Part shown: positions 1 through 6,308 of the stretch, in pieces
Numbering within the stretch: the stretch's first letter is position 1
Layout of the letters: every line of letters starts with the position of its first letter
NCBI GenBank assembly: GCA_020631395.1
Contig: JAHDHI010000004.1
Span: forward strand, 34,085 to 98,084
DNA: 64,000 bases
Direction of reading: 5' to 3'
DNA from: Bizionia sp.
GTDB taxonomy: Bacteria > Bacteroidota > Bacteroidia > Flavobacteriales > Flavobacteriaceae
Position numbers and translations under genes: made by a program
The notes under the pieces: model-generated
The model's input: the letters and a program-made list of their open reading frames with translations, nothing else
Database searches by the model: none
Told to the model about the DNA's origin: nothing

Positions 1-281
1 TTTATGAATCATTTTTGGATTGTAACACGTTTGATAATCAGTAAATTGAAGAGTTGGATCAAGTGATAGGGTAGTAAAAGACAATGTGCAGCCATTACAT
101 TTTAATTTCTAGCCTTATTATATGACACATAATTATCTTCTTGAGTACAGTAGAAAGGAGTCCTGTTTAATGATAATGTAAAAAAAGAAGTTTCGTACTT
201 CAGCTTATCTAGAGGGCGAAAGACTCTATAAGACATTAAATTATGCATTGTTTACTTTTTCATGTCCAAGCCTCAAGGCAT
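1..281. other. non-coding stretch at window start
   Basis: I find no convincing coding frame or structured element here. The stretch lies beyond the first small-RNA-like cassette and may be the upstream region of a gene outside the window. Confidence 0.4.
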
Positions 282-282
282 A

Positions 283-360
283 AAAAAAAGCTCCAAGAAA
301 CAACAATGTCGTTTTTTGAAGCCTTTAAAATAATTCTCCCTAAGAATTAATTGATAGTGA
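283..360 (-). ncRNA. candidate small RNA, cassette A
   Basis: On the minus strand a -7-like box (363-370) is followed about 40 nt later by a long hairpin (about 290-324) that runs straight into a T-run (282-289). The inferred transcript is about 78 nt. A short first stem-loop with a GGGA-containing loop (about 332-350) precedes the terminator hairpin. The arms of the main hairpin pair over about 16 bp with one mismatch when G-U pairs are allowed. Four related cassettes lie in the next 5 kb. No start codon with a plausible frame fits in the transcript. It could instead be a promoter plus leader terminator (attenuator) for something further left. No expression evidence is available. Confidence 0.45.
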
Positions 361-362
361 TG

Positions 363-409
363 TAAAGATAAAAGGAATAGTCGAGTTGTGAAATACGTAG
401 AACTACGTA
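363..409 (-). promoter_or_regulatory. palindromic box plus -7 element, cassette A
   Basis: The perfect palindrome TACGTAGAACTACGTA (394-409) lies 23 bp upstream, on the minus strand, of TATCTTTA (363-370), which fits the Bacteroidetes -7 consensus TAnnTTTG except for its last base. The palindrome centre falls near -42 from the inferred start, the usual place for an activator touching RNA polymerase. The half-site is compatible with a NarL/LuxR dimer, and a regulator of that class is encoded at 5160-5801; that link is inference. Confidence 0.5.
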
Positions 410-565
410 TTTTTTTAGAGGCTTTTTTCACTGTGAAAGTCCCAAAAACATTGAGCTGTATGATGATTTGTTGCAAATTGCATTCGTTTTCAGCAAACTG
501 TACAAAGTGAAAAAAAAACCAAGAAGTCTTCCTTGTTTGATGCTTTGGCTGTCGGTAAAAGAGTT

Positions 566-1147
566 TCATTTTTTAATGAACTTTATGGCACCATGGTTGT
601 TCATCTTCAAGAAATACGTTTCATCTGTAAGTTTCCGGACATCTATTTTTCCGTCTACCGAAACGACACCGTCAAAGACCTCAGCCCCCAAAACATCGTA
701 TACGACAAATTTTTCTCCTTTGATCAAACCAGAAACCTGAATGAAGTCGTTAGTCGGGTTTGGATAAAATTTAATGGAATGATTCATGGCAAAGTCGTCA
801 TCTATTGAAAGAGTGGAAATGGGATGCTTGACAATTGCACCATCGAAAAAGTCTATTCTTATAGAAATATATATGTCATTTCCAACAATGATGATGTCTG
901 AAAGGGTATTTTCCCCATTGTCGACTGTTAACACATCTACTATTGCTGGCGTAGACTCTGTGACATCCACCTTGGAAAGTGTAGCGTTATTTTGAGTAAA
1001 GTACAAATCATTTCCATGGAATCTCAAATTAAAAGTCGATCCCAATCCATTTACCACGTCTGTTATTGTTGGTGTAGTCTCGGTAATGTCAATCTTGGAG
1101 ATTTTACCGACCCCATATTTTATTTGGGTAAAATACAAATCGTTTCC
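566..1147 (-). pseudogene. 5'-truncated T9SS beta-propeller gene
   Basis: The open frame encodes the C-terminal half of the protein encoded at 3022-4101: two to three propeller repeats (GNDLYFTQ, GVGKISKIDITET) and a complete T9SS sorting domain (SIKFYPNPTNDFIQVSG). Similarity to that paralogue stops abruptly at 1147. Beyond it come in-frame stop codons, then about 30 bp (near 1208-1238) resembling the upstream region of the paralogue (near 4163-4200). The start codon, signal peptide and roughly the first 190 codons therefore seem to have been removed by an internal deletion. Without a signal peptide the product could not reach the type IX system, so this is most likely a dead gene and possibly a donor for recombination with its neighbours. 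Confidence 0.75.
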
Positions 1148-1482
1148 CTGTTTGTCGACAGTGGTTATGCTGTTGATTATTTAGTCGCTCGTCAAAGCGA
1201 TTGTTTTTTACAAGTAATAGTTTAGAAGGGGTCGGGCAAACACGTGCTTTAATTTTAGGGACATCCAATGAATGTTTATTGTGACAAGGTGCTTTAAGTC
1301 TTTATTATTTTCTTTTCTATGTTTTTGAAGCGAACAAAAACTATTTTAATTTCAATGATTTGTTTAAAGGACAACATACAGGTTATATACCCTACTTTTT
1401 TTACGAAGAATATTTCGCATTTGTTTGGTTTAGAGCGATATGGAGTCTTTATATGGATTAATGAAGTCTTCCATTCCTACAT
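1148..1482. other. non-coding scar and spacer
   Basis: This stretch holds stop codons in the frame of the truncated gene to its left and the remnant of an ancestral upstream region near 1208-1238. I see no gene in the rest. Confidence 0.4.
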
Positions 1483-1561
1483 AAAAAAAGCCCCAAGAAA
1501 CGACTATGTCGTTTTTTGAAGCCTTTAAAATAATTCTCCCTCAAGAATCAATTGATATCAA
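1483..1561 (-). ncRNA. candidate small RNA, cassette B
   Basis: Second copy of the cassette. The hairpin (about 1490-1524) ends in a T-run on the minus strand (1483-1489). Compared with cassette A, several substitutions fall in the stem yet preserve pairing: a G-U pair becomes G-C and a U-A pair becomes U-G. That favours selection on RNA structure. The inferred length is about 79 nt. It lies about 150 bp past the 3' end of the propeller gene at 1766-2884, the same relative position cassette A has to its own gene. Confidence 0.45.
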
Positions 1562-1563
1562 TG

Positions 1564-1610
1564 TAAAGGTAAAATGAATAATCGAGCTGTGAAATACGTA
1601 GAACTACGTA
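1564..1610 (-). promoter_or_regulatory. palindromic box plus -7 element, cassette B
   Basis: TACGTAGAACTACGTA (1595-1610) lies exactly 23 bp from TACCTTTA (1564-1571) on the minus strand. The -7 box differs from that of cassette A in one of the two free positions and so still fits TAnnTTT. Confidence 0.5.
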
Positions 1611-1765
1611 TTTTTTCATAACCTCTTTTTAGGTTTCAAAGCCTTGCCGTAATTGGAGCTTGTGATGTTTTGTTACAAGTTTCAATCGTTTTTGACAAAT
1701 ATTGCCAAATAAAGAAAGCAAGGAAGCTTCTCTTCTTGATCAAATGATTTGTTAGTAAAAGAGTT

Positions 1766-2884
1766 TCATTCTTTTATGAACTTTATGGCACCATGGTTGT
1801 TCATCTTCAAGAAGTACGTTCCATCTGTAAGTTTCCGAAGATCTATTTTTCCGTCTGCCGAAACGACACCGTTAAAGACCTCAGCCCCCAAAACATCGTA
1901 TACGACAAATTTTTCTCCTTTGATCAAACCAGAAACCTGAATGAAGTCGTTAGTCGGGTTTGGGTAAAATTTAATGGAATGATTCATGGCAAGGTCGTCA
2001 TCTATTGAAAGAGTGGGGAGGTCGAACTTGACAATTTTCTGATTGTCCCAATATTCTAGATCTACATCCATGGAAACATATATGTGATCTCCATCAATTA
2101 TGACTTGAGAATAATAGTTGGATTCAATTGTTTCCACAACGCTTACTGTTGGGGTACTTGCGGTAATGTCTATTTTTGAGATTTGATGAAATTGAGATGA
2201 ATTGTAGTCTCCTTGAGCAAAATACAAGTCATTTCCCTTGATAACCAATCCGGAAGGAAACAATTCAGTTACTAGGTCTGTAGCTGTGGGTGAGGTTTCT
2301 GTAATGTCCATTTTAAAAATTGTCGTCTCCCCATATATGGCTCCGTCTTCTCTACGATCACCGTATAAGTAGTTTCCATCGATAACAATGTCAGAAAAAA
2401 AAGCGCTTCCAGTAGCTGTCAACACTTCTATTGCCGTTGGTGTGGTTTCGGTAATGTCTATCTTGGAAATGCTACTTCCATCATTTAGATTCTGAACAAA
2501 GTACAAGTCATTCCCATCAATAGCCAAACCTTTGGGTTCACTCAATCCAGTAATTACATCTGTTGCTGTTGGCGTAATTGCCGTCAAGTCAATCTTGGAG
2601 ATTTTATTTCCGCTATATTCAGCAATGTATAGTATGTTTCCATCAAGAGCCAAACCACTAGGTTCAGTCAACCCAGTAACTACATCTGTTGTCGTTGTTG
2701 GCGTAGTTGCCGTAATGTCGATTTTGGAGATTTTATTTGCGCCAGATTCGGCAATGTATAGAATGTTTCCATCTAGAGCCATTGCCCTTGGAAAGTACAA
2801 TCCAGTTACGACATCTGTTGTTTGTGCACCAAGTTGAATACAACTTAGAAATAGAATGGAGGTAAAAAAGAAAATTTGTTTCAT
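1766..2884 (-). CDS. secreted T9SS beta-propeller protein
   Basis: The start is placed at 2884, because MKQIFFFTS begins a signal peptide cleaved near QLGAQ and matches the paralogue at 3022-4101; an upstream non-ATG extension is unlikely. The mature protein consists of repeats of about 43-45 residues of the form LDGNILYIAE..NKISKIDIT..TPT..TDVVTGL, which resemble blades of an SMP-30/NHL-type propeller. A type A T9SS sorting domain occupies about the last 75 residues (YPNPTNDFIQVSG ... GTYFLKMN). The product should be exported by the type IX system and attached to or released from the cell surface. Its ligand is unknown. The sorting domain is nearly identical to those of both neighbours, suggesting recent duplication or gene conversion. 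Confidence 0.85.
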   Translation of the reverse strand: MKQIFFFTSILFLSCIQLGAQTTDVVTGLYFPRAMALDGNILYIAESGANKISKIDITATTPTTTTDVVTGLTEPSGLALDGNILYIAEYSGNKISKIDLTAITPTATDVITGLSEPKGLAIDGNDLYFVQNLNDGSSISKIDITETTPTAIEVLTATGSAFFSDIVIDGNYLYGDRREDGAIYGETTIFKMDITETSPTATDLVTELFPSGLVIKGNDLYFAQGDYNSSQFHQISKIDITASTPTVSVVETIESNYYSQVIIDGDHIYVSMDVDLEYWDNQKIVKFDLPTLSIDDDLAMNHSIKFYPNPTNDFIQVSGLIKGEKFVVYDVLGAEVFNGVVSADGKIDLRKLTDGTYFLKMNNHGAIKFIKE

Positions 2885-3021
2885 GATATAATGGATTAAT
2901 TGTTTTAAAATAATTGCCAAATAGCGATGATTTATTTTATAAATAATAGTTTAGGAAGGACATACAATGACAAGGATGTTCTGGATCCAGTGAGTGGACG
3001 TTGTTGTATGCGGTCTTGTCT

Positions 3022-4101
3022 TTATTTTTTCATGAACTTTATGACAGTGTGGTTGTTCATCTTCAAGAAGTACATTCCATCTGTAAGTTTCCGAACATCT
3101 ATTTTTCCGCCTACCGAAACGACGCCGTCAAAGACCTCGGTTCCCAAAACATCGTATATGACATAGTTTTCTCTTTTGATCAAACCAGAAACCTGAATGA
3201 AGTCGTTAGTCGGGTTTGGATGAAATTTAATGGAATGATTCATGGCAAGGTCGTTTTCTGTTGAAAGGGAGGGAATAGGGTATTTGACTATTGTTCCTCC
3301 TGCAAAACCTTGTGACATGGAGATGTATATCTCGTTTCCAACAATGATGATGTCTGAAAGGGAATTGCCCCCATTGTCGACTGTTACCACATCTACTATT
3401 GCTGGCGTGGACTCTGTGACATCCACTTTGGAAAGCGTAGCGTTATTTTGAGTAAAGTACAAATCATTTCCATGGAATCTCAAATTAAAAGCCCACCCCA
3501 ATCCATTTACCACGTCTATTATTGTTGGCGTAGTCTCGGTAATGTCAATCTTGGAGATTTTACCGACCCCATTTTCTATTTGGGTAAAATACAAATCGTT
3601 TCCATTGAGAGCCATCCCATTGCAAGCGGAGAGCCCAGTTATTACATCTGTTGCTGTTGTTGGAGTTGGTGCGGTAATGTCAATCTTGGAGATTTTACCT
3701 TGATCGAATCCCATCATATACAGGTCATTTCCAACAATGAGTACTTCAGTAGGATTACCGATGCCAGTGAATACATCTGTAGCTGTTGGCGTAGGAGAGG
3801 TAATGTCGATCTTGGAAATTTTATTTCCAGAAGATTCAGCAATGTACAAGTCATTTCCATGGAGTGCCAACGACATGGGAGATTCCTGTAAAATAATTAC
3901 ATCTGTAGCTGTTGTCGGTGTAGGTGAAGTAATGTCAATCTTGGAAATTTTGGCTCCAACGAGTTCGGCGATGTACAAGTCGTTTCCATTTAGAGCCATT
4001 CCTCTGGGGTGAATTAGCCCTGTTACGACATCTGTTGTTTGTGCGCCAAGTTGAATACAACCTAAAAATAAAATGGTGATAAAAAAGAAATTTTGTTTCA
4101 T
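3022..4101 (-). CDS. secreted T9SS beta-propeller protein
   Basis: Tandem paralogue of the gene at 1766-2884, about 137 bp upstream of its start. The start at 4101 gives a signal peptide (MKQNFFFITILFLG, cleavage near GAQ), then propeller repeats (GNDLYIAE...KISKIDITSPTPT..TDV) and a C-terminal T9SS domain (SIKFHPNPTNDFIQVSG). The truncated copy at 566-1147 is closest to its second half, and the relic at 4717-4815 matches its blade just before the sorting domain. It may be co-transcribed with the downstream paralogue, since no cassette or terminator lies between them. Function beyond surface exposure is unknown. Confidence 0.85.
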   Translation of the reverse strand: MKQNFFFITILFLGCIQLGAQTTDVVTGLIHPRGMALNGNDLYIAELVGAKISKIDITSPTPTTATDVIILQESPMSLALHGNDLYIAESSGNKISKIDITSPTPTATDVFTGIGNPTEVLIVGNDLYMMGFDQGKISKIDITAPTPTTATDVITGLSACNGMALNGNDLYFTQIENGVGKISKIDITETTPTIIDVVNGLGWAFNLRFHGNDLYFTQNNATLSKVDVTESTPAIVDVVTVDNGGNSLSDIIIVGNEIYISMSQGFAGGTIVKYPIPSLSTENDLAMNHSIKFHPNPTNDFIQVSGLIKRENYVIYDVLGTEVFDGVVSVGGKIDVRKLTDGMYFLKMNNHTVIKFMKK

Positions 4102-4512
4102 GGTATGCATATTAATTGTTAAATAAATTGTCGAGCAATTGTTTTAAAATTGCCAGATAGTAATGATTTATTTTATAAGTAATAGTTTAGGAAGGGCATT
4201 CAATGACAAGGGGTTCTAGTTCCAGCGAGTGGACGTTGTTATATGCTGTCTTGTCTTTTCTTTTTCTAACGCTTTTGGTGGTTTCATTTTTATAATTCGT
4301 ATAAGAAACAGTTTGTAGGTTGGAAACCCTACTTTTTAGAAATACGATTTTGATGTTTGTTATTTTGTTGACTGTCAGGGTTTTTGATTTCAGGATTGTA
4401 CGGGGTGCGAACTTGTCTCTTGTAGAATGAATTGAAAAAGGGTAAAAGTAATTGGGATGAAGTTTCTATGAAGTCCTGAATTTCACTTCTTCTGTTACTC
4501 ATATAAAAGATG
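4102..4512. other. upstream region of the propeller gene
   Basis: The first ~100 bp (about 4140-4240) are shared with the upstream region of the paralogue at 1766-2884 and probably hold the common promoter, although I cannot point to a clear -33/-7 pair. The remainder has no recognisable gene. Confidence 0.4.
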
Positions 4513-4590
4513 AAAAAAAGCTCCAAGAAACAACTATGTCGTTTTTTGAAGCCTTTAAAATAATTCTCCCTAAGAATCAATTGATAGCAA
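4513..4590 (-). ncRNA. candidate small RNA, cassette C
   Basis: Third copy, nearly identical to A in the hairpin (about 4520-4554) and to B in the -7 region. The minus-strand T-run is at 4513-4519, and the inferred length is about 78 nt. It lies close to the relic propeller gene at 4717-4815, so here too the cassette follows a member of the propeller family. Confidence 0.45.
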
Positions 4591-4592
4591 TG

Positions 4593-4639
4593 TAAAGGTA
4601 AAATGAATAATCGAGTTGTGAAATACGTAGAACTACGTA
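4593..4639 (-). promoter_or_regulatory. palindromic box plus -7 element, cassette C
   Basis: TACGTAGAACTACGTA (4624-4639) lies 23 bp from TACCTTTA (4593-4600) on the minus strand. Confidence 0.5.
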
Positions 4640-4716
4640 TTTTTTTAAACGAACTTTTTGGTGTCAGAGCCCTATATTTATTGGTGTTCGTTAACTACAG
4701 TTGGTAAGACAACGTA

Positions 4717-4815
4717 TGGAAATGGGGTGTTTGACAATCTCTCATCATGGAAAACCTATGGATGTAGAAATTATATGTTGATTCCTAATGACGATGATGT
4801 CGGAGGGGAAAGAAG
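4717..4815 (-). pseudogene. relic of a T9SS propeller gene
   Basis: About 100 bp align with the segment around 820-912 of the truncated propeller gene: the landmark GGAAATGGGGTGTTTGACAA and, further right, GACGATGATGTC. Substitutions and small indels are scattered throughout and the reading frame is broken. It is a decayed fourth member of the tandem family and explains why a small-RNA-like cassette follows it at the same relative position. Confidence 0.6.
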
Positions 4816-4888
4816 TTTCACTGTTTATCGTCATCAAACCTGTTATCATTGGCGATAACGTTTCTCTTTAAGGTTTTGTCATAACAAT

Positions 4889-4963
4889 GAAAAAGCTTCA
4901 AAACAATAACGAAGTTTTGAAGCTTTTAGTGATTTTTCTTGTAATTTATTGATGTATTAGCAC
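4889..4963 (-). ncRNA. candidate small RNA, cassette D
   Basis: Only the promoter part of this cassette resembles A to C. The transcribed part has diverged but keeps the same plan: about 40 nt of leader, then a perfect 14-bp stem (arms AAAAGCTTCAAAAC and its complement, 4891-4927) and a T-run on the minus strand. The inferred length is about 75 nt. Keeping the architecture with a different stem sequence suggests selection for a short terminated transcript. Confidence 0.45.
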
Positions 4964-4965
4964 TG

Positions 4966-5012
4966 TAAAGATATAATGAATAATCGAGTTGTGAAATACG
5001 TAGAACTACGTA
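4966..5012 (-). promoter_or_regulatory. palindromic box plus -7 element, cassette D
   Basis: TACGTAGAACTACGTA (4997-5012) lies 23 bp from TATCTTTA (4966-4973) on the minus strand. The sequence between the two is almost the same as in cassettes B and C. Confidence 0.5.
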
Positions 5013-5043
5013 TTTTTTGCAGATTTTTTTGGGGATAAATAAT

Positions 5044-5118
5044 AAAAAAAAGCCCAAAAGCAGAATTGTTTTTGGGCTCTTGATAATTCTTTTCACGGAA
5101 TTAATCGATTAATAGCCT
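5044..5118 (-). ncRNA. candidate small RNA / operon terminator, cassette E
   Basis: A GC-rich hairpin (AGCCCAAAA / TTTTTGGGCT, 5051-5078) with a minus-strand T-run (5044-5050) terminates the response-regulator operon. It is also preceded by its own -7 box and a degenerate copy of the palindrome, which would give a free transcript of about 75 nt, the same length as cassettes A to D but with unrelated sequence. The terminator role is well supported; the independent transcript is inference from the conserved layout. Confidence 0.45.
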
Positions 5119-5120
5119 TA

Positions 5121-5166
5121 CAAATATAAGGTTAAAATTCTATCTATAAGCACGTATAACTACGCG
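5121..5166 (-). promoter_or_regulatory. degenerate palindromic box plus -7 element, cassette E
   Basis: CACGTATAACTACGCG (5151-5166) matches 12 of 16 positions of the box in cassettes A to D. It overlaps the last codons and stop codon of the response-regulator gene. TATATTTG (5121-5128 on the minus strand) is a perfect TAnnTTTG -7 element, 22 bp away. The intervening sequence is unrelated to that in the other cassettes, so the spacing is not explained by duplication. Confidence 0.4.
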
Positions 5167-5801
5167 TTTTTCAAAAGTTTCTTGTTTGTATTGGCCCAGA
5201 TGGTCAGTGCGTTATGTGATTTTTCTAGTTTCAATTTTTTTATGATGTTGCTCCTGTGCTTCTCCACCGTTCTTACCGAACTATCCAAGTCCTCAGCTAT
5301 TTGTAGGCTCGTCTTGTTCTCGGAGAGGGATTGGACAACCTTCATCTCGGTCTTGGTTAAAAGCTCCATTATCTTGGTGTTGGTGTATTTTATCTTGGAG
5401 TTGAGATAAGACGCTATTTCCTCGCTAAAATAGGGCTCTCCACGTTTTACGTGTTCAATGCAATTTTCAATCTCTTCGACGGCAAATTCCTTCAAGATGT
5501 ACCCGTAGACACCATAGGCTATGGCTTTGTCATAAAGTTTTTCTTCATTGTCGAAGGTTATTAGGATTATTTTGGTGTCCAACTCGTTCTTTTTGCACTC
5601 TGCTGCAATCTCGAGTCCCGTGAGAAAAGGCATTTGTATGTCTAATACGGCAATGTCCGGATTTAATTTCACGATGAGGTTGTAGGCAGTCTTGCCATCT
5701 TCGGCACTACCTATTATATTGTAACCCTTGGAAGAGATGTAACCGCTCAAGCCCCTAAGCATGAGTGGGTGGTCGTCAGCAATAACAATGGAAATGCTCA
5801 T
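5160..5801 (-). CDS. LuxR/NarL-family response regulator
   Basis: This 213-residue protein has a receiver domain (acidic pair in ADDHP, phospho-acceptor Asp54 in VLDIQMP, conserved Lys in ILKEF) and a C-terminal LuxR-type helix-turn-helix (about residues 140-205; SLQIAEDLDSSVRTVEKH). It is the last gene of the operon that begins with the PKD barrel gene and lies 60 bp after the retropepsin gene. No histidine kinase is nearby, so its input is unknown. The TACGTA-type boxes of the five cassettes to its left are plausible targets; one overlaps its own 3' end, which would couple a cassette to this gene's transcription. Confidence 0.9.
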   Translation of the reverse strand: MSISIVIADDHPLMLRGLSGYISSKGYNIIGSAEDGKTAYNLIVKLNPDIAVLDIQMPFLTGLEIAAECKKNELDTKIILITFDNEEKLYDKAIAYGVYGYILKEFAVEEIENCIEHVKRGEPYFSEEIASYLNSKIKYTNTKIMELLTKTEMKVVQSLSENKTSLQIAEDLDSSVRTVEKHRSNIIKKLKLEKSHNALTIWANTNKKLLKNA

Positions 5802-5861
5802 AGATGGGAATGAATTAATGATTATATGGTACTATAAAGCAAAAGCAAGTACGGTAGTTGA

Positions 5862-6308
5862 TTAATGGGGACTTAAATATAGATATTTCTTTTCATAATC
5901 TATAATACCTTTTCCCTTTTTTAAGATATCTGCTCCGATGATGCCATTCACCGCTTGTGCATTATGGGTGGTAAGTGCCGTGTTTATATGGGTGAGGTCA
6001 AATAGTATGAGATTCTTGTTCTCCATTTTCCATCTCCCGATCTTTACGGTGTTCTTTTTGGATATCTGAGTTGTCATGTCCGTGGTACCGGCACCTGCTG
6101 CCTTAATGTTGGAATCCTTAACCTTAAGGTTGAAGAAGTCTATGCTTTTAAAGCCGACACAGCTACTGGATGCCCCGGTATCAAGAATAAACAAGCCTTT
6201 CACACCGTTTATTGAGGCCTTTACTTCGAAATGATTTGTTTTTGTGAGTTTTAACTTGATTTTCTTGTAACCTTTACTCAGTAAGAATTCTTGAAGTACG
6301 TTTTCCAT
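5862..6308 (-). CDS. retropepsin-like aspartic protease (clan AA)
   Basis: A 148-residue protein with the catalytic signature LFILDTGASSSCVG (Asp43) and the second conserved element NGIIGADIL near residue 125, the pattern of single-domain retropepsin-like proteases that work as dimers. There is no signal peptide or membrane segment, so it is probably cytoplasmic. Its ATG lies 35 bp inside the end of the CHAT gene in another frame, which indicates translational coupling. A likely role is limited proteolysis of a partner in this locus, for example the cytoplasmic tail of the CHAT protein or the anti-sigma factor; that is inference. Confidence 0.8.
   Translation of the reverse strand: MENVLQEFLLSKGYKKIKLKLTKTNHFEVKASINGVKGLFILDTGASSSCVGFKSIDFFNLKVKDSNIKAAGAGTTDMTTQISKKNTVKIGRWKMENKNLILFDLTHINTALTTHNAQAVNGIIGADILKKGKGIIDYEKKYLYLSPH

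Noticed and set aside
391..412. Palindrome with following T-run read as a plus-strand rho-independent terminator (also at the other three full boxes)
   Set aside because: It could form a hairpin followed by T on the plus strand, but no plus-strand gene ends near any of the copies. The constant distance to a minus-strand -7 box fits a binding site better. I keep it as a possible alternative, not as the call.
273..569. Minus-strand open frame of 98 codons over cassette A
   Set aside because: It is low-complexity, spans the promoter box and the terminator hairpin of the cassette, and has no similarity to any protein pattern I know.
2532..2837. Plus-strand open frames inside the propeller genes
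   Set aside because: They repeat with the period of the propeller repeats on the opposite strand and have no independent features; they are shadows.
5051..5078. CRISPR-like repeats in the first 5 kb
   Set aside because: The repeated units are about 130 bp, few, unequally spaced and separated by genes; there are no short direct repeats with unique spacers and no cas genes, despite the CHAT protease nearby.
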